In this document: in pieces, positions 1 through 8,290 of the stretch
Layout of the letters: each line of letters starts with the position of its first letter
Numbering within the stretch: position 1 is the first letter of the stretch
Origin: Phycisphaerae bacterium
Lineage (GTDB): Bacteria; Planctomycetota; Phycisphaerae; Tepidisphaerales; Tepidisphaeraceae
Direction of reading: 5' to 3'
Assembly: GCA_030448225.1 (NCBI GenBank)
Contig: JAUJNJ010000142.1
Coordinates: 1 to 19,009 of the forward strand
DNA: 19,009 nucleotides
The notes under the pieces: model-generated
Told to the model about the DNA's origin: nothing
What the model saw: only the letters and a program-made list of their open reading frames with translations
Database searches by the model: none
Translations under genes and position numbers: made by a program

Positions 1-200
1 CATGGTCTGCCGATAGCGGCGAGCAACCTTCGGTGACTCCAAGCGTCAAAGTAGTGAAGTGCGTATGACGCCATCTCGAGTAGTCCAGAGCAGGTCGTTC
101 ACATCCGCAATGAAGTGCGTGGTGCCGACGATGTCATCACCGACGCAGACCGGCTTGTCGCACAAGGAACATGGAGTTTGCCGGTGAAGTAGATAGCCAT
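1..200 (-). CDS. Small Cys-containing protein, partial, frameshifted
   Basis: The protein begins at the ATG read from 200 (MAIYFTGKL). After one missing base near 178 it continues PCSLCDKPVCVGDDIVGTTH. A second shift near 50 brings in FDAWSHRRLLAAIGRP, which runs off the left edge of the window, so the C-terminus is not seen. A CxxC pair near residue 12, a third Cys a few residues later and a His in GTTHF suggest a small metal-binding fold, but no named family is recognised and no function is assigned. The alternative start at 249 gives an N-terminus (MRIGRASQGT) that looks non-coding. The ATG at 200 is preferred because the joined frame reads smoothly from it. The existence of a gene is moderately sure; metal binding is inference. 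Confidence 0.5.
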
Positions 201-287
201 CTGCCGGCCACATGACACGTGTCCCTTGGGAGGCCCGACCTATCCTCACGGACTGCCCGTTGTTCCGTCCGAACCACCCGCCCGTCC

Positions 288-1891
288 TACTGCTCGTCGG
301 CTGCCGCCCTCACCCGCTCGTCCGCCGCAGTCCAGCCGGTACATGACCCGGTTGTAGTCGTACCGCAGCGTCTGCCCGCCCTCGCGGCTGAACTGGCGCG
401 CAGGCCGTCCCTGGAAGTAGATGTACCGGCCGTTCTCCCGGTCGAAGAACAGGTGGTGGACCAGGTTGTAGAACGAGTACCGGTCGTGGGTGACGATTTT
501 CACCGCCTTCGCCCACGGCCCCTCGGGCGTCGGCCTCCAGGTAGAACACCTCGCCGAGCATCGACGGCTTGCCGCCGATCTGGTTGGCCACCATCACCCA
601 CTTGTTCCGGTAGGCGTTCCACGCGACCGACCCGGCGTGCAGTTGGACCGGGCTCGCCGGTGCTCGCGTCGGTCGGCCGGAGCCACGCCTCGTCGGCTTC
701 ATCTTGCCCGCCTTTACCAGCTTGGCGACGTCGTCGGCGTCGACCGGGACCAGTCCGCCGCTTCCACGCCCAGACCAGCTTGCCGTCCGCATCACGGTCG
801 AGCTTCGCGCCCGGGCCGGCGGTCGTCTGGCCCTCGGCTGCGCAGGTGAACGCCTCGTACTGGTCGGTCGCGCTGTCCACGTCGGCCGCTACGCGGACGT
901 CGGGCATCGGCGGCAAGTAGACGTGCGGCTTGCCGTCGCGAGCGTGCGGCTTGCCGTCGCGGAGCGTGCGGCTTGCCGTCGCGAGCGTGCGGCTTGCCGT
1001 CGCGGGTGGCCGTGAACGTCATGGCGGACGGCTTGAGGCTCGACGTCATCGGCAACTCGCGGATCGTGCGGAACAGGCCGCGGTCGTCGTCGAACTCGAC
1101 CAGCCGGCGGGCGACCTCCACCTCCAGGCTCTTGCGGACCGACACGGTCGCGAGCAGCCGCTCGCGGCCGTCGGTGTCCTTCAGGACGAACATGCCCTCC
1201 GCCCAGTGCAGCAGCGCGCCTCCCGCTCGAACAGCGGTCGGCGGAAGCCGTCCTTGCCGACGAAGTAGCGGTAGTCGATTCCGACGTCCGGCGACAACCT
1301 GCCGGCCCCGGGCAGGTCGCTCGTCGCCCCGGCCATGCCGAAGTGCCCGAGCAGGTACGCCTGCCGGCTCGATGTCCCCCCAGAACCAGTAGACCTTGCC
1401 GCGGTAGATCACCCGCTGGGTCGAGTCCTGCCCGGCCACCTCGGCGTTCACCAGCGGCTCGGCGATCGGCGGCCGGCGGCCGAGCGTCACGCTGTCGGCG
1501 TAGATGCCCTCGCCGGTCGCCCGGTACAGCCGCTCGGCCACGTTCAACCGCTTGAGCTTCAGGGTCTCGGTCCTGCCCGGCGTCGTGACGAACGCCCCGC
1601 CCGCGCATGCCGAACCCGTCGGCCGGGAACGCGTACCCGTGGCTCGACACGGTGAAGAACACCTTGCGGCCGATCAGGGCCGGGTCGGTGATCGCGACCC
1701 ACCCCGGCAGAGTCGGTGACGAACCGGAGGTTGCTGACGGTCGTGAGCTCGACGAGCGGAACGCCACGGCTCGTTTGCTCGTCAACGACCTGGATGCCGA
1801 AGGGGGCCGGGGCAGTGGCGGCGGCGGCGGCGGGCAACGAACCGGACAGGCACAGGACGGCGAGCCGCCAGCACGACCGCGGCACGAGCAC
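288..1891 (-). CDS. Secreted protein of unknown function with RDGKPHA repeats, heavily frameshifted
   Basis: Joining about ten frame changes gives a protein of roughly 530 residues ending at the TAG at 290-288 (..[12 protein letters not shown]). The N-terminus [20 protein letters not shown] followed by [10 protein letters not shown] is a good signal peptide, so export is likely. A short beta-rich N-terminal domain ([18 protein letters not shown]) resembles a carboxypeptidase-regulatory or invasin-like module. The main part has [40 protein letters not shown] and [14 protein letters not shown]. That spacing of W/Y-rich strands is reminiscent of five-bladed propeller glycosidase-like folds such as DUF4185, but no catalytic residue can be assigned. 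Four tandem RDGKPHA heptapeptides lie mid-protein. The start is either GTG 1891 or ATG 1919 with one more shift. The gene is convincing; the fold assignment is weak. Confidence 0.6.
923..1004. repeat. Four tandem copies of a 21-bp coding repeat
   Basis: Units begin at 923, 944, 966 and 987 and share GTGCGGCTTGCCGTCGCG on the plus strand. On the minus strand each encodes RDGKPHA. The second unit is 22 bp long and carries an extra G, which breaks the frame and is probably a sequencing error. The array lies inside the secreted protein gene and joins the propeller-like part to the YLPPMPDV segment. It would form an in-frame heptapeptide spacer that can gain or lose copies without a frameshift. 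Confidence 0.9.
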
Positions 1892-2016
1892 CTTTCCCGA
1901 CGAGCTGCGGTGGGTTCATGATGCGGGGAGCATACCCACGACGCGTCGGGGCGACAGAGCCCAAGGGGCACAGCTCTGGGCGCGGAGCCCGACCGTCACA
2001 TAAAACCGTGTACGCC

Positions 2017-2107
2017 CCCCACGCCGGGGGCTTTGCCCCCGATTTTCCGGGCACTCGGTACGTGTTCGCAGGAAGAAGAATCCGGGGGCACAGCCCCCGG
2101 CGTGGGG
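2017..2107. repeat. Nested inverted repeat made of GGGGGC hairpins
   Basis: Two 25-bp arms, 2017-2041 and 2083-2107, are inverted copies with one mismatch and 41 bp between them. Each arm also contains its own hairpin: CGGGGGC-TTT-GCCCCCG at 2025-2041 and CGGGGGC-ACA-GCCCCCG at 2083-2099. A weaker GCCCA/TGGGC pairing lies at 1960-1982. The element sits in the gap 1920-2253 between two minus-strand genes. No gene is seen in that gap; the rest is GC-rich sequence without clear structure. It is probably a small non-autonomous repeat of the host genome. It could also act as a terminator for the upstream sigma factor unit, though no T-tract follows. Confidence 0.8.
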
Positions 2108-2253
2108 ACGAAGGCGTGCAGGTGCCGCGTACGGGGAAGGCAACCGACCCACGAAATGCACGATCACGCGCGAGGGCTCTCGCTCGACGCGCCGGGGGAA
2201 CCGCACGCGGAGGCTCGCAACCCTTATTGATCGGCGCGACCCCTGCCCCCGCG

Positions 2254-2794
2254 TCACACCGCCTGCTGGGTCGCCGCACCCGGCCCGGGCGGCTGCGCTT
2301 CGGCGCGCCGGCGGCTGCATCAGGTTCGACCAGTTCAACTGCTCGAGCAGCTTCGGGCCGATCCGCTCGTACGGCTGGCCGAGGTCGTGCCGCGGCGAGC
2401 GAGACGCTGACCGGCGGGGTGGCCGGCACGAGCGGGGGCGGCCGGGAGCGACAGCGTCATGCGGTCCGGGAACGGGTAGGCCACCGGGGCCGGCGCAGCC
2501 AGTCAATGGGTCCGGGCCGGTCAACGGCCGCGGCGGGGCGACAGCCACCGGCATGCCGGGTTCCGGCGGAACCGTGCGAACGGCGAACACGAACATCGCC
2601 GCGGCCGACAGTGCGGCAACGACGACGAAGGTCCGCGCGGGGGAAGCCGGCACGGAGACCGTCGGCACGGGCCGCGGCCGACGGGCTCCGCCGCCGCCGC
2701 TACCGCCAATACGTCGTCCGCGAGGTCGCCGGGGTACCGTCGCGCCCGCGTACGCCCGCCGGGCCTGCCGAAGCTGTTCGCGAAGCTGAGTCAT
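2254..2794 (-). CDS. Small single-pass membrane protein downstream of the ECF sigma factor
   Basis: The ATG at 2794 starts MTQLREQLRQARRAYAG, a charged amphipathic helix. After frame corrections the protein continues YPGDLADDVLAVAAAEPVGR, then one clear membrane helix (RTFVVVAALSAAAMFVFAVR) around residues 55-77, then a Pro-rich outer part with HDLGQPYERIGPKLLEQLNW and a probable TGA end at 2256-2254 (..PGPGAATQQAV). The length is near 180 residues. Its position 49 bp after the sigma factor stop, on the same strand, suggests co-transcription and a regulatory role on the sigma factor. No zinc-binding HxxxCxxC of classic anti-sigma factors is visible, and no named family is recognised. The anti-sigma role is inference from context only. 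Confidence 0.5.
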
Positions 2795-2800
2795 AGGAGC

Positions 2801-2840
2801 CGTGTCTCGCGTCGGGGAGTCGTGTTTCGCGTCGGGGCTG
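2801..2840. repeat. 20-bp tandem duplication between sigma factor and membrane protein genes
   Basis: Positions 2801-2820 and 2821-2840 are near-identical (CGTGTCTCGCGTCGGGG and CGTGTTTCGCGTCGGGG, then three unrelated bases each). The repeat fills almost the whole 49-bp gap between the sigma factor stop and the next start on the minus strand. It may affect spacing or translation of the downstream gene, or be a neutral slippage event. Confidence 0.75.
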
Positions 2841-2843
2841 GCG

Positions 2844-3489
2844 TTACGCCCACCGCTTGAGCCGCTTGCGGAGCGATCGGAGCCGCCTCGGTGAACGGTC
2901 GCCTTCACGGTGCCGGTAGCGCACCCCATGACCCTGGCCGTCTCCTCGACCGAGAGGTCGTCGAGGTACCGCAGAACGACCGCTTCGCGCCGGCGGTCGG
3001 GCAGGGCGGACAGCGTCTCGGCGGCCGCGTCGCAGGCCTCACCCAACTCGGAAGCGGCCGGCGGCAGCGGGGCGTGGTCGCCCGGCTGTTCGCGGCGGTC
3101 GATCGCGTCGATCGCGACGCCCGTCCGCTGCCGGGCCTGCCGCCGCTTCGTCTCCTGGACCACGTTGATCGCAATGCCGAGCGCCCAGGTGCGGATCTGG
3201 CTGTCGCCCCGGAACCCCTCCACCTGCTTGATGAACCGAAGCCCCGTTTCCTGAACGGCGTCGGCCCGCCAGGTCGGCGTCACGCAGCATGCTCAGGCAG
3301 AGGCGGTACCAGGTCTTGAGTTCCCGCAGAGCCGCGACCCAACGCCGCCCGGTCGCCCCGGCGGGCCGCCCTCGATCAACCGGCGCGTGATGAGAGGGAA
3401 CCCGCCGAGAACGGCTTGGCCGACGGGATTTCACCCATCGGGCGGGTGACCACGGGCGTGGGTGCGGGTGCCGGGTTGAGGACGAGCAT
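2844..3489 (-). CDS. ECF-type RNA polymerase sigma factor
   Basis: The rebuilt protein is about 215 residues. It runs from the ATG at 3489 (MLVLNPAPAPTPVVTRPMGE) to the TAA at 2846-2844 (..LRSLRKRLKRWA). Region 2 is clear: LRELKTWYRLCLSMLRDADL, then the VQETGLRFIKQVEGFRG core and the promoter-melting segment SQIRTWALGIAINVVQETKR. Region 4 follows: ETLSALPDRRREAVVLRYLD, then the helix-turn-helix LSVEETARVMGCATGTVKAT. Between them is an acidic/Pro linker. Such factors direct RNA polymerase to a small regulon in response to a signal. The next gene on the strand, a membrane protein, is the likely partner. Frame changes occur near 3400, 3350, 3270 and 2885. The family call is firm; the exact ECF group cannot be given. 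Confidence 0.88.
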
Positions 3490-3652
3490 GTCGCCGGCCA
3501 AGGTTGTTGGGCTGAATGCCGACACGGTCCACGTTGGGTGGCGACGCGAGGCTTAAAGGTTTAGCGATTGATCATTAGCCCCAGGTCAACGACTTGCGGC
3601 TAACGTTGATCCGCGGCGCTGCGGGCGGCCGGGACCGGCGCAGGGTCGGTCC

Positions 3653-3675
3653 GCCGGGTTTCGCGCAAACCCGGC
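3653..3675. promoter_or_regulatory. Perfect 9-bp palindrome just upstream of the typA -10 box
   Basis: GCCGGGTTT and AAACCCGGC form a perfect inverted repeat with a CGCGC loop. It overlaps the place where a -35 element for the TATAAT at 3693 would lie, and no consensus -35 is seen there. This fits an operator or activator site, but a simple hairpin is also possible. No regulator is known from the sequence. Confidence 0.45.
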
Positions 3676-3692
3676 ACCGGCCGCCAACGTTG

Positions 3693-3698
3693 TATAAT
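3693..3698 (+). promoter_or_regulatory. Candidate -10 box for typA
   Basis: A perfect TATAAT in the context CGTTGTATAATAG stands out in a very GC-rich background. It lies 158 bp before the typA ATG on the same strand. The expected -35 position (about 3670-3675) reads CCCGGC, so recognition would depend on the -10 box or on a factor bound to the adjacent palindrome. The predicted leader is about 150 nt. Confidence 0.5.
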
Positions 3699-3856
3699 AG
3701 CGGCTCGCCGGGTATGTTGAGCCCCTTTTCCTAGCCCGCCGCGCCCTGGCCGGCACGCAAGCCGCGATCATCGAACGAGTTGAGGAAACCGCAAGCTCCC
3801 GGAACGCGGCCCCGCACGGCGGGGTGGCCCTGGCGGGCAAGGACCAGACTGTTGTC

Positions 3857-5751
3857 ATGAATCAGGTGCGAAACGACATCCGGAACGTTGCGATCATCGC
3901 CCACGTCGACCGGCAAGACGACGCTGGTCGACGCCCTGCCGCGCCAGAGCGGCAACTTCCGCGACAACCCGGTGCAGGACACGATGCTCGACTCCAACCC
4001 GCTCGAGCGGGAGCGGGAACTCATCACCATCCTGGCCAAGAACGTCGCGATCAACTACACCGACCCGGCCACCGGGCTGGTCGCCAAGATCAACCTGATC
4101 GATACGCCGGGCCACGCCGACTTCGGCGGCGAGGTCGAGCGGGTGCTGAGCATGGCCGACGGCGTGTTCCTGCTCGTCGACGCGGCCGAGGGGCCGATGC
4201 CCCAGACCCGGTTCGTGCTCAAGAAGGCGTTCCAGAACAGGCTGCGGCTGATCGTCGTCATCAACAAGATCGACCGCCCGGACGCCCCGGATCGACGGGG
4301 TCGTCAACGAGGTGTTCGATTTGTTCGTCGAGCTCGGGGCGGACGACGAGACGCTCGACTTCCCGATCATCTACGCGTCCGGCCGGGCCGGCATCGCCAG
4401 CTGGAAGGCCGAGGAGAAGGCACCGACATCCTGCCGGTGTTCGAGGCGATCCTCAAGCACATCCCGGCCCCGCACGGGGACCCGGACAAGTCGCCGCAGG
4501 TGCGGATCACCAGCATCCAGTACAACGACTACGTCGGGCGGATCGGCGTCGGCCGGATCTACAACGGCGTGATCAAGAGCGGCCAGCAGGTGTCCGTCGC
4601 CAAGCGGGACGGGACGATCGTCAAGTCGAAGATGCAGCAGCTGCAGGTGTTCGACGGGTTCGGCCGCAAGAACGCCGACGACGCGGCGGCCGGCGACATC
4701 GTCGCGCTGATCGGCTTGGACAGCGTCGACATCGGCGACACGATCTGCGACTTCCTCGACCCGCACCCAGTTGGACCCGACCGAGGTCGAGCCGCCGACG
4801 CTGGTCATGATGTTCAGCGTGAACGACAGCCCGTTCGCCGGCCGCGAGGGCAAGCACGTCACCAGCCGCAACCTCCGCGAGCGGCTGTTCAAGGAGCTCG
4901 GAGAGCAACGTCGCCCTGAAGGTCGAGGAAACCGAGGCGAAGGACGCGTTCAAGGTGAGCGGCCGCGGGCTGCTGCACTTGGGCATCCTGATCGAGAACA
5001 TGCGCGCGAGGGGTACGAGCTGAGCATCTCCAAGCCGCAGGTGATCATGCGGAAGAACAAGGAGACCGGCGTCGTCGAGGAGCCGATCGAGTACCTCGTC
5101 GTCGACGTGCCCGAGAAGAGCATGGGCGGCGTGATGGAGCTGGTCGGCAACCGCAAGGGCGAGCTGGTCCGGATGGACAACGCGAGGGCCAGGTCCACCT
5201 GGAGTTCGATCCCCGCCGCCCGCGGGCTGATCGGGCTGCGGACGCGGATGCTGACGGCCACCCAGGGACGGCCATCATGCACACAACTTCCACGAGTACG
5301 CCCCGGCCCGCGGCGACGTGCCGGGCCGGGCGAACGGCGTGATGATCAGCATGGCCACGGGGAGCGTGAACGCGTTCGCGGCTGAACAACCTGCAACAGC
5401 AGGGCGTGATGTTCGTCGAGCCGACGCAGGAGGTGTACGAGGGGATGATCGTGGCCGAGAACGCCCGGGACAACGACATGCCGGTGAACCCGACGACGGC
5501 CAAGAAGCTGACGAACATGCGGACGACGAGCAGCGACGAGAACATCATCCTCAAGCCGGCGCGGAAGATGACGCTCGAGCAGGCGCTGGAGTACATCGAG
5601 GGAGGACGAGCTGGTCGAGGCGACGCCGAGCAACATCCGGCTGCGGAAGCAGCTGCTGACCAGAACGCCCGCAAGAAGGCCGGCCGCAGGCCGGCCGACG
5701 GAGACGATGGAGGGTGTGAGGCTGGGGCAGGGCCGCCGGGGCCGGCGGTAA
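3857..5751 (+). CDS. typA: Ribosome-associated translational GTPase TypA/BipA, frameshifted
   Basis: Joined frames give about 620-630 residues, close to the usual 600-615. G1 is [18 protein letters not shown] with one extra C near 3910. Switch I is near [20 protein letters not shown]3 is [12 protein letters not shown] and G4 is NKID. Domain 2 ([20 protein letters not shown]), the EF-G-like domain III, and the BipA-specific C-terminus ([53 protein letters not shown]) all follow in order. Single-base indels fall near 3910, 4286, 4426, 4769, 4902, 5008, 5188, 5270, 5384 and 5603. The end is TAA 5749-5751 or TGA 5717-5719, depending on one last shift. The protein binds ribosomes and supports assembly and growth under stress or cold. 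The identity is certain; the breaks are judged to be sequence errors. Confidence 0.95.
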
Positions 5752-5773
5752 ATCACGACGCGAGGGTCGACCC

Positions 5774-6109
5774 ATGGGTTACGGAACGGGGATCATCGAC
5801 CGCGGCCGCGGGCCGGAGATCGCGGGGACGCGGATCACCGTCTACGACGTGCTGGACGCTACCACAAGCACGGGGGACCACCCTCCCTCATCGCGGCCAC
5901 GCTCGGGGTCTCGTCCGAGCAGGTGCTGTCGGCCATCGCGTACATCGAGCGGCACCGGGAGCGGGTGTCGGCCGATTACCAGAAGATCCTCGACCGCCAC
6001 GCCGCCGGTCACCCGCCCGAGTTCAGGCGCGTCGGCCGAGGCCCGCACGCCCGGTTCGTGGAGAAAGTCGCCCGCCGGCAGTCTGCCGAGAAGCGGGAGG
6101 CCGCCGGTG
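5774..6109 (+). CDS. DUF433 family protein, possible antitoxin
   Basis: The ATG at 5774 starts MGYGTGIIDRGRGPEIAGTR, followed by ITVYDVLD. After two one-base shifts near 5860-5885 comes YHKHGDHPSLIAATLGVSSE, then QVLSAIAYIERHRERVSADY. The GTRITVYDVL segment and the later QVLSAIAYIERH helix are the signature of DUF433, a small helix-turn-helix-like family often encoded just before a PIN-like protein. Length is about 110 residues. No stop is present in any frame before the next gene begins at 6107, so the end given is approximate: either a base error hides an overlapping stop or the two proteins are fused. The gene follows typA by 22 bp on the same strand, but a separate promoter is likely. Confidence 0.7.
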
Positions 6110-6513
6110 CCGGGACTCGTCGCCGACGCCAACATCGAGGGACACGTCCGCGCCTTGGTGGCGATCTGCACGGGACCGACGTGGGGCGAGTGGTGGGTGG
6201 ACCTGGGGATGTCGGGTCCACACCTTGCGGCCTCGGCTTGCCACCGGACGCGCCGGACGCCGTGGTCTGGGAAGCGTGCCGCCGCCACGACCTCATCCTC
6301 GTGACGGGGAACCGCAACCAGGATGGCCCCGACTCGCTCGAAGCGACCATCGGGCGGGCTGGGGCAGGCGACAGCCTGCCCGTGTTTACGCTGGCGGATC
6401 CGGACCGGCTGATGCGCGACCGCGAGCACGCCGGCCGCGTTGTGGAGCGGCTGATTGGGTTCCTGGTCGAGATCGACGAACTTCGAGGGACAGGCAGGCT
6501 CTATCTGCCTTGA
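6107..6513 (+). CDS. PIN-like (DUF5615-type) protein, possible toxin of a DUF433 pair
   Basis: The GTG at 6107 is preceded by GCGGGAGG, a good ribosome site, and begins VPGLVADANIEGHVRALVAI. After a shift near 6215 it continues GLPPDAPDAVVWEACRRHDL, ILVTGNRNQDGPDSLEATIG, and ends ..ELRGTGRLYLP with TGA at 6511-6513. An early acidic residue after a hydrophobic strand (LVADAN) and a later hydrophobic strand followed by acidic or polar residues (LILVTGNRNQDG) match the layout of PIN-like nucleases such as DUF5615. The second strand ends TGNRNQD instead of the usual TxDxDF, so catalytic activity is uncertain. About 135 residues. The pairing with DUF433 suggests a toxin-antitoxin-like module. Confidence 0.6.
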
Positions 6514-6592
6514 CGAAATCGGCCGTGTAGGGGCACACGGCCATGTCTCTACCGGGGACGCCACATCGCGGTGCTGCCCGCGCCCGGCCGAC

Positions 6593-7152
6593 TCAGCTCG
6601 CCCCGACCAGCTCCCGCCCGCGGCGGGCCACGCGCCGGGCCGGGCTGTCGTTCTTGCCGAGCAGGTTCCGAACGGCACGGACCGCCTCCGGCAACGCCGC
6701 CGCGACGGAGATGACCGAGGCGAGCGTCGCCGTCTGGCAGTACCCGCACAGCGCGCTGTTCTCGGCCCACTCCTCTTGGCCAAGCTTCACGGCGACGGCC
6801 GCGTCGGTGACCGCCTTGGCCGCCAGCGCGATCGGCAGGGCGGGGTGGGTATCGGCCCGGTGCTTCCCGCCGGCGCTTGGCGAGCACGGCCGTGGCCGCG
6901 TAGCTCAGCAGCATCAGCGGGCGTCCGGCGTGTCGAACCGCTTGTACGCGTACGGCGACTTGTCCACCTTCGTCGCGTCGAAGTACATTTGGACGGGAAG
7001 TCGGGCAGCCGCTTGATGATGCCCATCTGGTAGAGCGAGACGACGCCGCCGGCCGCCGCCCCGACCAGGGACAGCCCCAGCACCCACCGCCGCCGGTTCA
7101 GGTCGTCGGTGGTGTCGTTCCGCAGTTGGTAGCTCAGTCGTTTGGGGTTCAT
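6593..7152 (-). CDS. Four-helix membrane protein with CxxC, vitamin K epoxide reductase-like
   Basis: The ATG at 7152 begins MNPKRLSYQLRNDTTDDLNR, then a first membrane helix WVLGLSLVGAAAGGVVSLYQ and the loop MGIIKRLPDFP. After frame repair a second helix (LMLLSYAATAVLAKAGG), a third (HPALPIALAAKAVTDAAVAV) and a fourth beginning at SALCGYCQTATLASVISVAA follow. The end is the TGA at 6595-6593 (..RRGRELVGAS). Length is about 186 residues. Four helices with a CxxC at the start of the last helix match the bacterial VKOR (disulfide-forming) layout. The extra loop cysteines of full VKOR are not visible, so the redox role is inferred. An alternative is an uncharacterised planctomycete membrane family. 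It stands alone, divergent from the next gene. Confidence 0.55.
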
Positions 7153-7369
7153 GGTCAGGCTCCGTTTCATCCGTTCCCGGAGCCGTGCTTTCAAACGCTG
7201 TTCCATTCGGAAGCGGTGAAACTGCCCAACTGACCCCGCAAAGCAAACGGCCTCGCCCGCGTCTGCTTCCGGTTGGCGGCTGGCCTCTCCCCAAACTGGG
7301 GTCGGGTGGCGAATCAGTGGGTGCCGCCCACCTTTCTCCGCCGGACCGACTTCAGCTACACTGGCGGAC

Positions 7370-8166
7370 ATGGGGAGCAACGCCTGTCCCGCGTGCCGCA
7401 CCGCTCGCGATCGACGACATCAACGTCCGCGAGGGCGTCTGCCTTTGCCGGGCGTGCGGCAAGCTCTCGCGGCTCGCCGAGGTCGCCGACCAGCCCGAGG
7501 CCGACCCGTCGGCCCTGACCAAGCCGCCGGCCGGCTGCTCGTACGACGCCCCGTTCGGCGGGTCCGCCGTCGTCCGCGCGTCGACGCGGTCGGTCGGTGG
7601 GGCGGTCGCCGCTCTTTTCGTCTGCGTTCTGGAACGGCATCGTCTCGGTGTTCGTGCTCGTCGCGGCCGCGGGGCTCTACACCCGCTACGTGGGCCCGCT
7701 CCCCGAATGGTTCCCCGCGCCGAGCCCGTCGAAGAACGGGGACGACCTGGGGGCCGGGCATGCCGCTCGGCATGAACCTGTTCCTCTGCCTGTTCCTGAC
7801 GCCGTTCATCCTGGTCGGCGCGGGCCTGTTCTTCGCGCTGCTGCTCAGCGTGGCCGGGCGGGTCGAGGTGGTCGTGTCCGGGCCGGACGGCCGCGTGCGG
7901 ACCGGCGTCGGCCCGTTCCGGTGGACCCGGCGGTTCGCCGCGGACCAGTCCGCCGAATCGCGGCCGGCCACACCTCCTACCAGGAGAACGGGCAGTCAAA
8001 GGAGCTCATCCAGATCGAGACGCCGGACCGGACGGTGAAGTTCGGGTCGGTGCTCCCCGACGTCCGCCGCCGGTGGATGATGGCCGCGGCTGCAGCAGGT
8101 GCTCGTGGCGGGGCCGAAGCGGGCGGAAGCGGTGCCCGGCGGCCCCCGGCCGCCGCGATGCGGTAA
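7370..8166 (+). CDS. Zinc-ribbon membrane protein of unknown function, frameshifted
   Basis: The ATG at 7370 begins MGSNACPACRTA and, after a shift, LAIDDINVREGVCLCRACGK. This gives two CxxC pairs about 20 residues apart, a typical zinc ribbon. Two membrane helices follow: FWNGIVSVFVLVAAAGLYTR near residue 85 and MNLFLCLFLTPFILVGAGLF near residue 145. The C-terminal part (VEVVVSGPDGRVRTGVGPFR, then GHTSYQENGQSKELIQIETP) is predicted to be a beta-rich soluble domain and ends at TAA 8164-8166. Length is about 265 residues with roughly five frame changes. The layout, ribbon then two helices then a strand-rich tail, is common in planctomycete proteins that have not been characterised. No function is assigned. 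Confidence 0.6.
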
Positions 8167-8214
8167 CCCGGCACCTTGTCGGCCGACCGCCGCGGCGGCT
8201 ACATTCATCGCGTC

Positions 8215-8244
8215 GCGGCGGCGGCGGTCGTCCGCCGCCGCCGC
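8215..8244. repeat. Perfect 13-bp GC hairpin upstream of the oxidoreductase gene
   Basis: GCGGCGGCGGCGG and CCGCCGCCGCCGC pair perfectly around a TCGT loop. It lies 48 bp after the zinc-ribbon gene stop and 46 bp before the oxidoreductase start. No T-tract follows, so a classic intrinsic terminator is not supported. It could be a factor-dependent end, a leader hairpin, or a trinucleotide expansion. Confidence 0.6.
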
Positions 8245-8290
8245 AGCAGCACGACACGTCCCGAGACCGCGCCTGTTGGAGGGTCTGCAC

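Larger units (their letters stand above)
3490..3856. other. Intergenic region between the divergent sigma factor and typA
   Basis: This 367-bp gap carries the promoters of two divergent genes. It is less GC-rich near 3550-3590. The only structures I can support are the palindrome at 3653-3675 and the TATAAT at 3693-3698, both annotated separately. On the minus strand a TTGACC (3589-3584) could be a -35 box for the sigma factor, but no well-spaced -10 follows. No coding frame is convincing. Confidence 0.6.

Noticed and set aside
923..1004. CRISPR array
   Set aside because: The copies are directly adjacent with no spacers, are only 21 bp and encode a regular peptide inside a gene.
1916..3283. 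A single long minus-strand protein joining the sigma factor, the membrane protein and the repeat region
   Set aside because: It is an open frame created by indels that hide the sigma factor stop. Region 4 ends naturally at 2844 in another frame, and a separate start follows at 2794.
3857..5751. Programmed frameshifting in typA
   Set aside because: About ten breaks of both signs, none at a conserved slippery site with a downstream structure, and neighbouring genes are broken in the same way. Sequence error explains it better.
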